A stretch of 6,817 nt of DNA, taken from NCBI GenBank assembly GCA_036747295.1, contig DAIOCN010000051.1, positions 1 through 6,817 on the forward strand, given 5' to 3'. The translations under genes and the position numbers were made by a program. Positions 1 through 6,096 of this stretch are shown in pieces (the stretch's first letter is position 1; every line of letters starts with the position of its first letter). The notes below the pieces were generated by a model. It was not told where the DNA came from and did not search any database. It saw only the letters and a program-made list of their open reading frames with translations. Source of the stretch: UBA4736 sp002404015. Its GTDB lineage: Bacteria > Chloroflexota > Dormibacteria > Dormibacterales > Dormibacteraceae.

Positions 1-480
1 AGCGTGGCCGCGATCCGGGGCGCGGCCACCGGCGGCGGGCTCGAGCTCGCCCTGGCCTGCGACCTTCGCGTGGCGGCCGAGGATGCCAGGCTCGGACTGC
101 CGGAGGTGAAGATCGGGCTGGTCCCGGGTGCCGGAGGCAGCCAGCGGCTCACCCGCCTGGCCGGTCCGGCGGTGGCACTCCGGGTCATCCTGCGGGCCGA
201 GTTGCTAAGCGGCAGCGAGGCCCAGCGGCTCGGCGTGGTCCAGTGGGCCGTTCCCGCGGCTGAGGTGGACTCCTTCGCGCGGACGCTGGCGGAGGAGCTG
301 GCCGGGATGTCCGGCCCGGCCCTGGCCGCCACCAAACGGTGCATCGCGGCCTTTGGTAGCGGGCACGGATTCGAAACTGAGATTGAGGTCACGCGCTTGC
401 TGATGGGCGAGCCGGTCACCGCACAGCTGGTCGGCGCGTTTCTTGACCGCCGGCGCATTATCAAAGAGGAGGCTTCATGA
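1..480 (+). CDS. Enoyl-CoA hydratase/isomerase (crotonase fold), N-terminus missing; candidate cyclohex-1-ene-1-carboxyl-CoA hydratase
   Basis: This is the C-terminal part of a crotonase-superfamily hydratase. The frame is open from the first base, and the first residues (SVAAIRGAATGGG) match the middle of the fold, so roughly 95-105 residues lie upstream. The GTG at 4 is an internal valine, not a start. The second oxyanion-hole loop (GGG) is present. Both catalytic glutamates of true hydratases are there, in GGGLELALACDL (codon at 43) and LPEVKIGLVPGAGG (codon at 103). They are 20 residues apart, as in Glu144/Glu164 of rat mitochondrial hydratase, so water addition is likely. The stop overlaps the start of the BadH-like gene (ATGA). 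In this operon the missing step is hydration of cyclohex-1-ene-1-carboxyl-CoA to the 2-hydroxy ester, the BadK role. The fragment alone cannot exclude a general fatty enoyl-CoA hydratase. The family is certain and the substrate is inferred. Confidence 0.85.
   Translation, partial: SVAAIRGAATGGGLELALACDLRVAAEDARLGLPEVKIGLVPGAGGSQRLTRLAGPAVALRVILRAELLSGSEAQRLGVVQWAVPAAEVDSFARTLAEELAGMSGPALAATKRCIAAFGSGHGFETEIEVTRLLMGEPVTAQLVGAFLDRRRIIKEEAS
465..472 (+). promoter_or_regulatory. Ribosome binding site for the BadH-like gene
   Basis: AGAGGAGG lies 4 nt before the ATG at 477, inside the end of the upstream hydratase gene. This strong Shine-Dalgarno match, together with the ATGA stop/start overlap, supports ATG 477 as the start and suggests translational coupling. 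Confidence 0.7.
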
Positions 481-1226
481 CGTTGGAGGGCAGGGTCAGC
501 ATCGTCACGGGATCGGGCTCCGGCATCGGCCGGGCCATTGCCGCCGGGTTGGCGGCTGACGGAGCGCAGGTGGCGGTTTTGGACCTCAATCAAGCGGGTG
601 CGGAGGAAACCGTGGAGCTGATCCGCGCCGCCGGCGGCACCGCCCGGGCGTGGCAGGTCGACATCACCGACGAGGCTGGGATCGACCGGGTCCGCGACGA
701 GGTCGAGTCCGCCTTTGGAAGGGCGAACGTGATCGTCAACAATGCCGGCTGGGACGAGATCCGTCCTTTCATGGACAACGACCGCGACTTCATCAGGAAG
801 GTCGTGGCGATCAACTACCTCGGCCCGGTGACTGTGACGCAGGCCTTCCTGCGAGGCATGATCGACGCCGGCGCCGGGGGCCGCGTGGTCAGCATCGCCA
901 GTGACGCCGGCCGCGTCGGCAGCACCGGCGAGACGGTGTACGCCGGGGCCAAGGGTGGCATTATCGGGTTCACCAAGTCGCTCGCGCGCGAGATGGCGCG
1001 TCACCAGGTGACGGTCAACTGCGTCTGTCCCGGTCCCACTGACACCCCGCTCTTCCACCAACAGCCGGAGAAGATGCGCGAGGCTCTGATCCGCGCCATC
1101 CCCTTTCGGCGCCTCGGCCAGCCCGCGGACATCGCGCACGCGGTCCGCTTCTTCGCGTCGGACGGCGCGTCATTCATCACCGGCCAGGTCCTGAGCGTGA
1201 GCGGCGGGCTCACGATGGCCGGCTGA
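477..1226 (+). CDS. badH: 2-hydroxycyclohexanecarboxyl-CoA dehydrogenase (BadH-like SDR)
   Basis: A 249-residue classical short-chain dehydrogenase, likely oxidising 2-hydroxycyclohexanecarboxyl-CoA to the 2-keto ester in the cytoplasm. The Rossmann motif TGSGSGIG is at 11-18. Asp36 ends beta-2 (VLDLN), which favours NAD(H). NNAG is at 88-91, and the tetrad is Asn113, Ser142, Tyr155 and Lys159. Several stretches recall R. palustris BadH beyond general SDR features: NNAGWD, IASDAGRVGSTGE followed by VYAGAKGG, CPGPTDT, and the C-terminus FITGQVLSVSGGLTM. This comparison is from memory, not an alignment. The gene starts on an ATGA overlap with the hydratase and is followed after 22 nt by the BadI-like hydrolase, the enzyme that would use its product. 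A generic 3-hydroxyacyl-CoA dehydrogenase or FabG-like reductase is the alternative, but both the diagnostic stretches and the neighbour argue for BadH. Confidence 0.85.
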   Translation: MTLEGRVSIVTGSGSGIGRAIAAGLAADGAQVAVLDLNQAGAEETVELIRAAGGTARAWQVDITDEAGIDRVRDEVESAFGRANVIVNNAGWDEIRPFMDNDRDFIRKVVAINYLGPVTVTQAFLRGMIDAGAGGRVVSIASDAGRVGSTGETVYAGAKGGIIGFTKSLAREMARHQVTVNCVCPGPTDTPLFHQQPEKMREALIRAIPFRRLGQPADIAHAVRFFASDGASFITGQVLSVSGGLTMAG

Positions 1227-1232
1227 TTCCAC

Positions 1233-1238
1233 GAGGAG
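1233..1238 (+). promoter_or_regulatory. Ribosome binding site for the BadI-like gene
   Basis: GAGGAG sits in the 22-nt gap (1227-1248), 10 nt before the GTG at 1249. The spacing is a little long, but no better in-frame start lies nearby and the GTG gives the expected short N-terminal extension before the family core. The gap holds no visible promoter or terminator. Confidence 0.55.
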
Positions 1239-1248
1239 ACACTTACCG

Positions 1249-2055
1249 GTGACAACCGAAACCATCGCCGACTACGCGGACATCCTGTACGAGGTCGAGG
1301 AAACGACCGCGATCGTGACCATCAACCGGCCCGACCGCTACAACGCGTTTCGGGCCGGCACCGTCGAGGAGATGATCTCCGCCTTCCGGCGCGCCTGGGC
1401 GGACAAGAAGGTCCGCTGCATCATCCTCACCGGCGCCGGTGACAAGGCCTTCTGCTCAGGCGGCGACGTCAAGCAGCGGGCGGAGACCGGGGACTACGGG
1501 CCGACCAAGAGTGGCCTGTTCGAGATCGACTACTTCCACAAGCTGATTCGCGACGTCCCCAAGCCGGTGATCGCCGCGGTCAACGGCGTGGCGGTGGGCG
1601 GCGGCCACGTGCTCCACGTCCTCTGCGACGTGACCATCGCCGCCGAGCACGCGCGCTTCGGGCAGGCCGGTCCGCGCGTGGGCTCGTTCGACGCAGGCTT
1701 CGGCGCCGCCTACCTGGCGCGCGTGGTCGGTGAGAAGCGCGCGAGGGAGATCTGGTACTTCTGCCGCCAGTACACCGCCCAGGAGGCGGAGCGCTGGGGG
1801 CTGGTGAACAAGGTGGTGCCGGGTGAGGAGCTGATGGCCGAGGCGCGCCGCTGGGCCCAGGAGATTGCGGAGAAGAGCCCGACCGCGATCAAGTTCCTCA
1901 AATACGCATTTAACACCGACACCGAGCACCAGGCGGGGCTCGCCAACATGGCGACCGCCGGGCTCGAGCTGTTCGTCAGTACGCCCGAGGGTCGAGAGGG
2001 TGCCGCCGCCTTCGCCGAGAAGCGCCCTCCAGAATTCAGTCGATACGTGGAGTAG
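1249..2055 (+). CDS. badI: 2-ketocyclohexanecarboxyl-CoA hydrolase (BadI-like, ring-opening)
   Basis: A 268-residue crotonase-fold enzyme, starting at GTG. BadI hydrolytically cleaves the ring of 2-ketocyclohexanecarboxyl-CoA to give pimeloyl-CoA, a retro-Dieckmann type C-C cleavage. Oxyanion-hole segments are KAFCSGGD (66-73) and GVAVGGGHV (113-121). FGQAGPRVGSFDAGFG (137-152) and ARVVGEKRAREIWY (157-170) are typical of the BadI/MenB subfamily. The place of the first hydratase glutamate is taken by His120/Val121 (GGGHVLH), so this is not an ordinary hydratase. The C-terminal FNTDTEHQAG (221-230) and EKRPPEFSRYVE (257-268) resemble BadI as I recall it. MenB, the Dieckmann-type dihydroxynaphthoyl-CoA synthase, is the close alternative on sequence. 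The neighbouring BadH, AliA and AliB homologues and the lack of any men gene favour BadI. It ends 5 nt before the ligase gene. Confidence 0.82.
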   Translation: MTTETIADYADILYEVEETTAIVTINRPDRYNAFRAGTVEEMISAFRRAWADKKVRCIILTGAGDKAFCSGGDVKQRAETGDYGPTKSGLFEIDYFHKLIRDVPKPVIAAVNGVAVGGGHVLHVLCDVTIAAEHARFGQAGPRVGSFDAGFGAAYLARVVGEKRAREIWYFCRQYTAQEAERWGLVNKVVPGEELMAEARRWAQEIAEKSPTAIKFLKYAFNTDTEHQAGLANMATAGLELFVSTPEGREGAAAFAEKRPPEFSRYVE

Positions 2056-2060
2056 CGGAG

Positions 2061-3701
2061 ATGGAGATCAGGGTGGGGCCCGAGGAGGCACGGAGGTATC
2101 GCGACGCCGGCTGGTGGCGCGACCGCACGGTTATCGACGACTTCAAGGAGGTGACGGCGAGGCATGCCGACAAGGTAGCGATCGTCTCCGACCACGCGGC
2201 CGGCCCGCCCGAGGTGCTCAGCTTCCGGCAGCTGGCGCGGATGGTCGACCGCTTCGCGGGCGGCCTGCTCGAGCTGGGCGTCAAGCCGGGCGACGTGGTC
2301 GCGATGCAGCTGCCCAACTGGTGGCAGTTCGCCGCGCTCGCCCTGGCCACCATCCGGGTCGGCGGGGTCGTGAACCCGATCATTCCCATTCTCCGCCGGC
2401 GCGAGGTGGGGTTCATCCTGGAGCGGGTGGGAACCCGTGTCTGCGTGGTGCCCACCACCTACCGCAACTTCGCGCACGGCGAGATGCTGACGGAGCTGGC
2501 CAGCGAGATACCCACCCTCGAGCACGCGTTCGTGATCGGGGACCCGGTGGAGGGCACCCGGCAATTCGACGCCCACTTCGTCGCCCAGCGCTGGGAGGAC
2601 CAGCACCCGGCGTCCGAGCTGGATCGGCTCGCGACCGGCGCCGACGAGCTGGCGCAGATCCAGTACACCTCGGGTACGACCGGAGAGCCGAAGGGCGTCG
2701 CACATTCGCACAACACCCTCTTCGCGGGAACCCGGGCGGTGCCCGACATGCTCGGCCTGACCGAGGATGACGTCGTCCTCATGGCCTCGACCATGGCCCA
2801 CCAGACCGGCTTTCTCTACGGCCTGCTGATGCCGGTCAGCACCGGCATGAAGGTGGTCTACCAGGACGTCTGGGTGCCCGATCGGGCCCTCGAGCTGATC
2901 CAGGATGAGGGCGTCACCTGGACCATGGGCGCCACCCCCTTCGTGATGGACTCGGTGGCGGCCCAGCGCAAGCAGCCGCGGGACCTCCACACTCTTCGCC
3001 TCTTCTCCTGTGCCGGATCGCCGATCCCACCCCACCTGGTGAAGGCGGCCCGCGAGGTGCTCGGCGCCCAGCTCACCGCGATCTGGGGCATGACCGAGAA
3101 CGGCGCGGTCACCTTCACCGGGCCCGGCGACCCGCCCGATTTCGCCAGCCAGAGCGACGGCCGCCCGGTGCCGGGGATGGAGCTCAAGGTCGTCGACGAC
3201 GAGGGCCAGGAGGTGGCGCCGGGGACCGTGGGCAACCTGATGGCGCGTGGCGCCTCCCAGTGTCTCGGCTACTTCCGGCGCCCCGACCTCTACGCCGGGG
3301 TGCTCACCCCGGAGGGCTGGTTCCACACCGGGGACCTGGCCCGGATGGATGCCACCGGCGCCATCCGGATCACCGGCCGCACCAAGGACGTGATCCTCCG
3401 CGGCGGGGAGAACATCCCGGTGCTGGAGATCGAGGCGGCCCTCTACCGGATGCCGTCGGTGCGAGAGGTGGCGGTGGTCGCAGTCCCCGACGAGCGGATG
3501 GGTGAGCGCGCCTGCGCGGTGGTGGTGCCGGAGGGAGAACCGCCGACCCTGGACGACATCAGGGCCCACCTCGGCGAGATGGGGATGGCCAAGGTCTTCT
3601 GGCCGGAGCGGGTGGAGGTGGTCTCGGAGCTACCAAAGACGCCCTCCGGCAAGGTACAGAAATTCCGGCTGCGCGAGCAGTTTGATCAGGGGGAGGTTTG
3701 A
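2061..3701 (+). CDS. aliA: Cyclohexanecarboxylate-CoA ligase (AliA-like, AMP-forming)
   Basis: A 546-residue ANL-superfamily acyl-CoA synthetase that activates a carboxylic acid with ATP and CoA through an acyl-AMP. All core motifs are intact: P-loop YTSGTTGEPKG (202-212), A5 motif IWGMTENG (341-348), GWFHTGD with Asp425 (419-425), GRTKDVILRGGENI (439-452) at the hinge, and the C-terminal adenylation lysine Lys531 in PKTPSGK. The N-terminal region (WWRDRTVIDDF; QLPNWWQF at 83-90; NPIIPILRRRE at 105-115) has the character of the cyclohexanecarboxylate-CoA ligase subgroup that includes R. palustris AliA, as I recall it. ATG 2061 follows the hydrolase stop by 5 nt, with GGAG at 2049-2052 as a weak ribosome site. 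It would carry out the entry step of the pathway. The acid specificity is inferred from the subgroup and neighbours; a medium-chain or other alicyclic/aromatic acid is possible. Confidence 0.8.
   Translation: MEIRVGPEEARRYRDAGWWRDRTVIDDFKEVTARHADKVAIVSDHAAGPPEVLSFRQLARMVDRFAGGLLELGVKPGDVVAMQLPNWWQFAALALATIRVGGVVNPIIPILRRREVGFILERVGTRVCVVPTTYRNFAHGEMLTELASEIPTLEHAFVIGDPVEGTRQFDAHFVAQRWEDQHPASELDRLATGADELAQIQYTSGTTGEPKGVAHSHNTLFAGTRAVPDMLGLTEDDVVLMASTMAHQTGFLYGLLMPVSTGMKVVYQDVWVPDRALELIQDEGVTWTMGATPFVMDSVAAQRKQPRDLHTLRLFSCAGSPIPPHLVKAAREVLGAQLTAIWGMTENGAVTFTGPGDPPDFASQSDGRPVPGMELKVVDDEGQEVAPGTVGNLMARGASQCLGYFRRPDLYAGVLTPEGWFHTGDLARMDATGAIRITGRTKDVILRGGENIPVLEIEAALYRMPSVREVAVVAVPDERMGERACAVVVPEGEPPTLDDIRAHLGEMGMAKVFWPERVEVVSELPKTPSGKVQKFRLREQFDQGEV
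3691..3696 (+). promoter_or_regulatory. Ribosome binding site for the AliB-like gene, deciding the start
   Basis: GGGAGG ends 4 nt before ATG 3701, which overlaps the ligase stop by one base (TGATG). An in-frame TTG at 3698 would leave only 1 nt of spacing, so ATG 3701 is the better start. Confidence 0.65.
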
Positions 3702-4846
3702 TGGACCTGGCATTCGGACCCGAACTGGACGACTATCGCGCTGAGATCAGGAGCTTTGCCGCCAACCGGCTGGCTCCGCACTACCAGTCCGACGACCGCA
3801 GCGCCCGCCTGCGCGAGGGCCTGCTCGGCGAGCTGGCCGGGATGGGCCTGATGGGCCTGCGGGTGCCCGAGGAGTACGGCGGCCAGGGGGCCGACTGTGT
3901 GACGTCGGGGGTGACCTGCGAGGAGCTCGGGCGGGCCGACTTCAACGCCTCCTATCTGGTGCTGAACGCTCTCCTGATCGGCGAGATCCTGGCCACCAAC
4001 GGCACCGCGGAACAGAAGGACCGGTGGCTTCGGCCGCTGGCCAGGGGTGAGGTGCTCCCGGCCCTCTGCCTGACCGAGCCCGACCACGGGTCGCATGCGG
4101 CCGAGCTCACTCTGAAGGCGGAGCGCGACGGCGAGGGCTGGCGGCTGGTGGGGGAGAAGACCTCGATCACGCTCGGCGTCAACGCCAACACCGGCATCAT
4201 CTTCGCCCGGACCGGCGGCCCGGGCGCCGGCGGCGTCAGCGCCTTTTACGTCGACCTCGATGATCGCTATGTCACCCGGGCCCCCTTCTCGGACCTCGGC
4301 AACCGCGCCATCGGGCGAGCCTCGCTGCACTTCGAAGGCCTGCCCGCGCGAGCCCGGGACATGGTGGGGGCGGAGGGCATGGGCTTCAAGCAGGTGATGC
4401 GGGGCTTCGACTACTCGCGCGCCCTGATCGGGCTCATCTGCATCGGCTGCGCGCAGGCGGCGATCGATGACGCCCTCCAGTACGCACGCGACCGGAAGGC
4501 CTTCGGTGGCCCCATCGGCCGGTTCCAGGGCGTGGCCTTCCCGCTCGTGGAGTACGCGACCTACCTGAAGGGCGCGCGTCACATCTGCTACGAGGCCCTC
4601 TGGCGTAAGGACCAGGGGCTGGCACACACCGTTGAGTCGAACATGGCCAAGTGGTGGGCGCCCAAGGTGTCCGCCGAGGCGGCGCACCAGGCACTGCTCA
4701 CCTTCGGCCACACTGGCTATTCGGATGAGGTGCCCCAGGGGCAGCGGATGCGCGACATCATCGGGCTCGAGATCGGCGACGGCACCGCCCAGATCGCCAA
4801 GCTGGTGGTTGCCCGCCAGCTGCTGGGGAGGGAGTATGCGCCCTAG
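3701..4846 (+). CDS. aliB: Cyclohexanecarboxyl-CoA dehydrogenase (AliB-like acyl-CoA dehydrogenase)
   Basis: A 381-residue FAD-dependent acyl-CoA dehydrogenase with the usual three-part layout: helical N-domain (about 1-120), beta middle domain (about 121-230, with LTEPDHGS at 124-131), and helical C-domain with RKAFGGPIGRFQGV (265-278). It would introduce the C1=C2 bond into cyclohexanecarboxyl-CoA and pass electrons to an electron-transfer flavoprotein not in this window. The C-terminal motif reads GLEIGDGTAQI. The usual catalytic Glu of the EGT motif is therefore Asp360 (codon 4778-4780), and the alternative isovaleryl-type position (FDYSR, 236-240) has Ser239 rather than Glu. I recall this DGT variant from AliB-type enzymes, which supports the assignment. 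Neighbours are the AliA-like ligase (1-nt overlap) and a MaoC-like gene (11-nt overlap). Another cyclic or branched acyl-CoA substrate is possible. Confidence 0.8.
   Translation: MDLAFGPELDDYRAEIRSFAANRLAPHYQSDDRSARLREGLLGELAGMGLMGLRVPEEYGGQGADCVTSGVTCEELGRADFNASYLVLNALLIGEILATNGTAEQKDRWLRPLARGEVLPALCLTEPDHGSHAAELTLKAERDGEGWRLVGEKTSITLGVNANTGIIFARTGGPGAGGVSAFYVDLDDRYVTRAPFSDLGNRAIGRASLHFEGLPARARDMVGAEGMGFKQVMRGFDYSRALIGLICIGCAQAAIDDALQYARDRKAFGGPIGRFQGVAFPLVEYATYLKGARHICYEALWRKDQGLAHTVESNMAKWWAPKVSAEAAHQALLTFGHTGYSDEVPQGQRMRDIIGLEIGDGTAQIAKLVVARQLLGREYAP
4825..4834 (+). promoter_or_regulatory. Ribosome binding site for the MaoC-like gene
   Basis: The purine run GGGGAGGGAG lies just before ATG 4836, inside the end of the AliB-like gene. 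It marks the true start of the MaoC-like frame. The same frame is open further upstream, but there it only shadows the dehydrogenase. Confidence 0.6.
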
Positions 4847-5315
4847 CGCCACCGCGACCGACCTCTGGCGGGGCTGGTACTTCGAGGAGCTGGAGGTGGG
4901 CCAGCGCTTCGATTGCGGCCGGATCACCGTCACCGAGAGCCAGATTGCCGAGTCGTGCCAGCTGACCGGCGACTTCAACCCGCTCCACACTGACGATGTC
5001 TTCGCAGCCGAGAGCCGGTATGGCCGCAGGATCGCGCCTGGCATCCTGACCGCGGGCCTGGTCCTGGCGCCGATCGGACGGATCATGGGCCGTGCCAGCG
5101 AGACGCACTTCGAGGACCACATCCGCTACCTGCTGCCGGTGTACGCGGGTGACACCCTCAGCATCGAGATCGAGGTGCTGGCCCGGGAGCCGCGCTCCAA
5201 GTTCGGCGTCGTCCGCTACCGGCACCGGGGCTTGAACCAGGACCAGCGGTGCGTGATCGAGATCGAGACGGTGATGGGCCACCGGTACCGACCCGCGGGG
5301 CCGAACGATGGCTGA
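4836..5315 (+). CDS. MaoC-like hot-dog dehydratase, (R)-specific enoyl-CoA hydratase type
   Basis: A 159-residue single hot-dog-fold protein of the MaoC/PhaJ type, which adds water to or removes it from enoyl-/3-hydroxyacyl-CoA, usually with (R) stereochemistry. The hydratase-2 motif is complete: GDFNPLHTDD (45-54) with Asp46 and His51, spaced as in PhaJ (Asp-x4-His), followed by the FAAESRYGRRIAPGIL segment (56-71). The N-terminal FEELEVGQRFDCGRITVTESQI is typical of the family. ATG 4836 overlaps the AliB-like gene by 11 nt, and the stop overlaps the next SDR by 8 nt, so co-translation is likely. The classical cyclohexanecarboxylate route uses a crotonase-type hydratase and needs no MaoC protein. 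It may handle a substituted ring, a different stereoisomer, or a downstream chain intermediate. The fold and active site are well supported; the substrate is unknown. Confidence 0.85.
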   Translation: MRPSATATDLWRGWYFEELEVGQRFDCGRITVTESQIAESCQLTGDFNPLHTDDVFAAESRYGRRIAPGILTAGLVLAPIGRIMGRASETHFEDHIRYLLPVYAGDTLSIEIEVLAREPRSKFGVVRYRHRGLNQDQRCVIEIETVMGHRYRPAGPNDG

Positions 5316-6096
5316 GCGGCGAGCGGCGCTGGTGACGGGCGGGTCGCGGGGGATCGGGAGAGCAACCGCACTGGCGCTGGCCGAGGCCGGGCTGGACGTG
5401 GCCGTCACCTATAAGAAGAACGAGGCAGCAGCACGGGACGCGGCCGCCGCCATCGAGAAGCGCGGCGTCACCGCGCTCGTTCTCGCGGTCGATTTGGAGG
5501 ACCGCGCCGGGGTCGCGGCCGCTCTCCAGCGAGTGGAGGCGGATTTTGGCCGGCTCGACGTGCTCGTCGCCAACGCCGCCGCCACCGCCTTCAAGCCGCT
5601 GCTGGACGTGGGCGAGCACCACCTCTCGCGCACCATGACGACCAGCCTGCAGTCGTTCATCCAACTGGTCCAGGGTTGCGTGCCGCTGATGGCTGGGCGC
5701 CCGGGCAGCGTGGTCGCCGTCTCAGGTTGGGACAGCTACCGGTCGCTCTCGCGGCACGGCCTGCTGGGGGCGGCCAAGGCGGGGTTGGAAGCGCTGGTGC
5801 GGAGCTTTGCGGTCGAACTGGCATCCCGCGACATCGCCGTCAACGCGGTCTGCCCGGGTCCGGTGGACACCGACTCCGCGCGCTACTACGCGGGTGCGAC
5901 ATGGCCGCAGATGGAGGCCAACTGGGTGCAGCGCACGCCGGCCGGCCGCCTGGGCCGGCCGGAGGACATCGCCACCATCATCCGCTTCCTCTCCAGCCCT
6001 GACAGCCGCTGGCTCCGAGGCCAGGTGCTGTATGCCGACGGCGGCCTCTCGCTGATGACCGAACCGGCGGCATGGTTCGAGGGTGGCGTTGCCTGA
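5308..6096 (+). CDS. Divergent FabL-like short-chain dehydrogenase lacking the catalytic tyrosine
   Basis: A 262-residue SDR. The nucleotide-binding motif TGGSRGIG (10-17) and the basic YKKN (35-38) after beta-2 suggest NADP(H). Its overall pattern recalls Bacillus FabL enoyl-ACP reductase: ANAA (88-91) in place of NNAG, PVDTDSARYY, and TPAGR (210-214). The active site is unusual. Lys157 and Ser139 are present, but the K-4 position (classical YxxxK) is Leu153 and the K-7 position (FabL/FabI Y-x6-K) is His150. The nearest tyrosine on that side is Tyr144, 13 residues before the lysine. The tetrad asparagine position appears to be Ser113. About 13 residues extend past the usual SDR C-terminus. 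ATG 5308 overlaps the MaoC-like gene by 8 nt. It could be a reductase with altered chemistry, or a non-catalytic partner. The SDR fold is certain; activity and substrate are not. Confidence 0.8.
   Translation: MAERRAALVTGGSRGIGRATALALAEAGLDVAVTYKKNEAAARDAAAAIEKRGVTALVLAVDLEDRAGVAAALQRVEADFGRLDVLVANAAATAFKPLLDVGEHHLSRTMTTSLQSFIQLVQGCVPLMAGRPGSVVAVSGWDSYRSLSRHGLLGAAKAGLEALVRSFAVELASRDIAVNAVCPGPVDTDSARYYAGATWPQMEANWVQRTPAGRLGRPEDIATIIRFLSSPDSRWLRGQVLYADGGLSLMTEPAAWFEGGVA
5938..5962 (+). repeat. Perfect 10-bp inverted repeat with 5-nt loop inside the SDR gene
   Basis: CCGGCCGGCC (5938-5947) and GGCCGGCCGG (5953-5962) are exact reverse complements around GCCTG. The repeat encodes the common SDR segment PAGRLGRPE. 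No T-tract follows and it lies well inside a gene, so it is not called a terminator. It is most likely a by-product of Gly/Arg/Pro/Ala codons at high GC. Confidence 0.6.
6079..6083 (+). promoter_or_regulatory. Candidate ribosome binding site favouring a TTG start at 6089
   Basis: GAGGG lies 5 nt before the in-frame TTG at 6089, a normal spacing, but touches the upstream GTG at 6083. On spacing alone TTG 6089 (8-nt overlap with the preceding stop) is preferred over GTG 6083 (14-nt overlap). Start-codon strength favours GTG. Neither choice affects the domain. Confidence 0.4.

Noticed and set aside
4..6. GTG near the window start as the start codon of a short hydratase
   Set aside because: The following residues match the middle of the crotonase fold, and the first oxyanion-hole segment is missing, so the gene is cut by the window edge.
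1227..1248. Possible internal promoter in the largest intergenic gap
   Set aside because: The gap is only 22 nt and mostly occupied by the ribosome binding site; no -10/-35-like pair is recognisable.
1710..3569. Very long open frame on the minus strand opposite the hydrolase and ligase genes (about 619 codons)
   Set aside because: Its translation is rich in Arg, His, Gly and Pro with no recognisable domain, and it lies antisense to two genes with clear catalytic motifs. Long antisense frames are expected at this GC content.
3698..3700. TTG 3698 as the start of the AliB-like gene
   Set aside because: ATG 3701 immediately follows, has better spacing from GGGAGG and is a stronger start codon.
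3686..5122. Long minus-strand open frame opposite the acyl-CoA dehydrogenase and MaoC genes (about 478 codons)
   Set aside because: It has no family motif and is explained by codon bias of the genuine + strand genes.
5938..5962. Inverted repeat as a transcription terminator
   Set aside because: It lies inside a coding region, has no T-tract, and the next gene overlaps this one.
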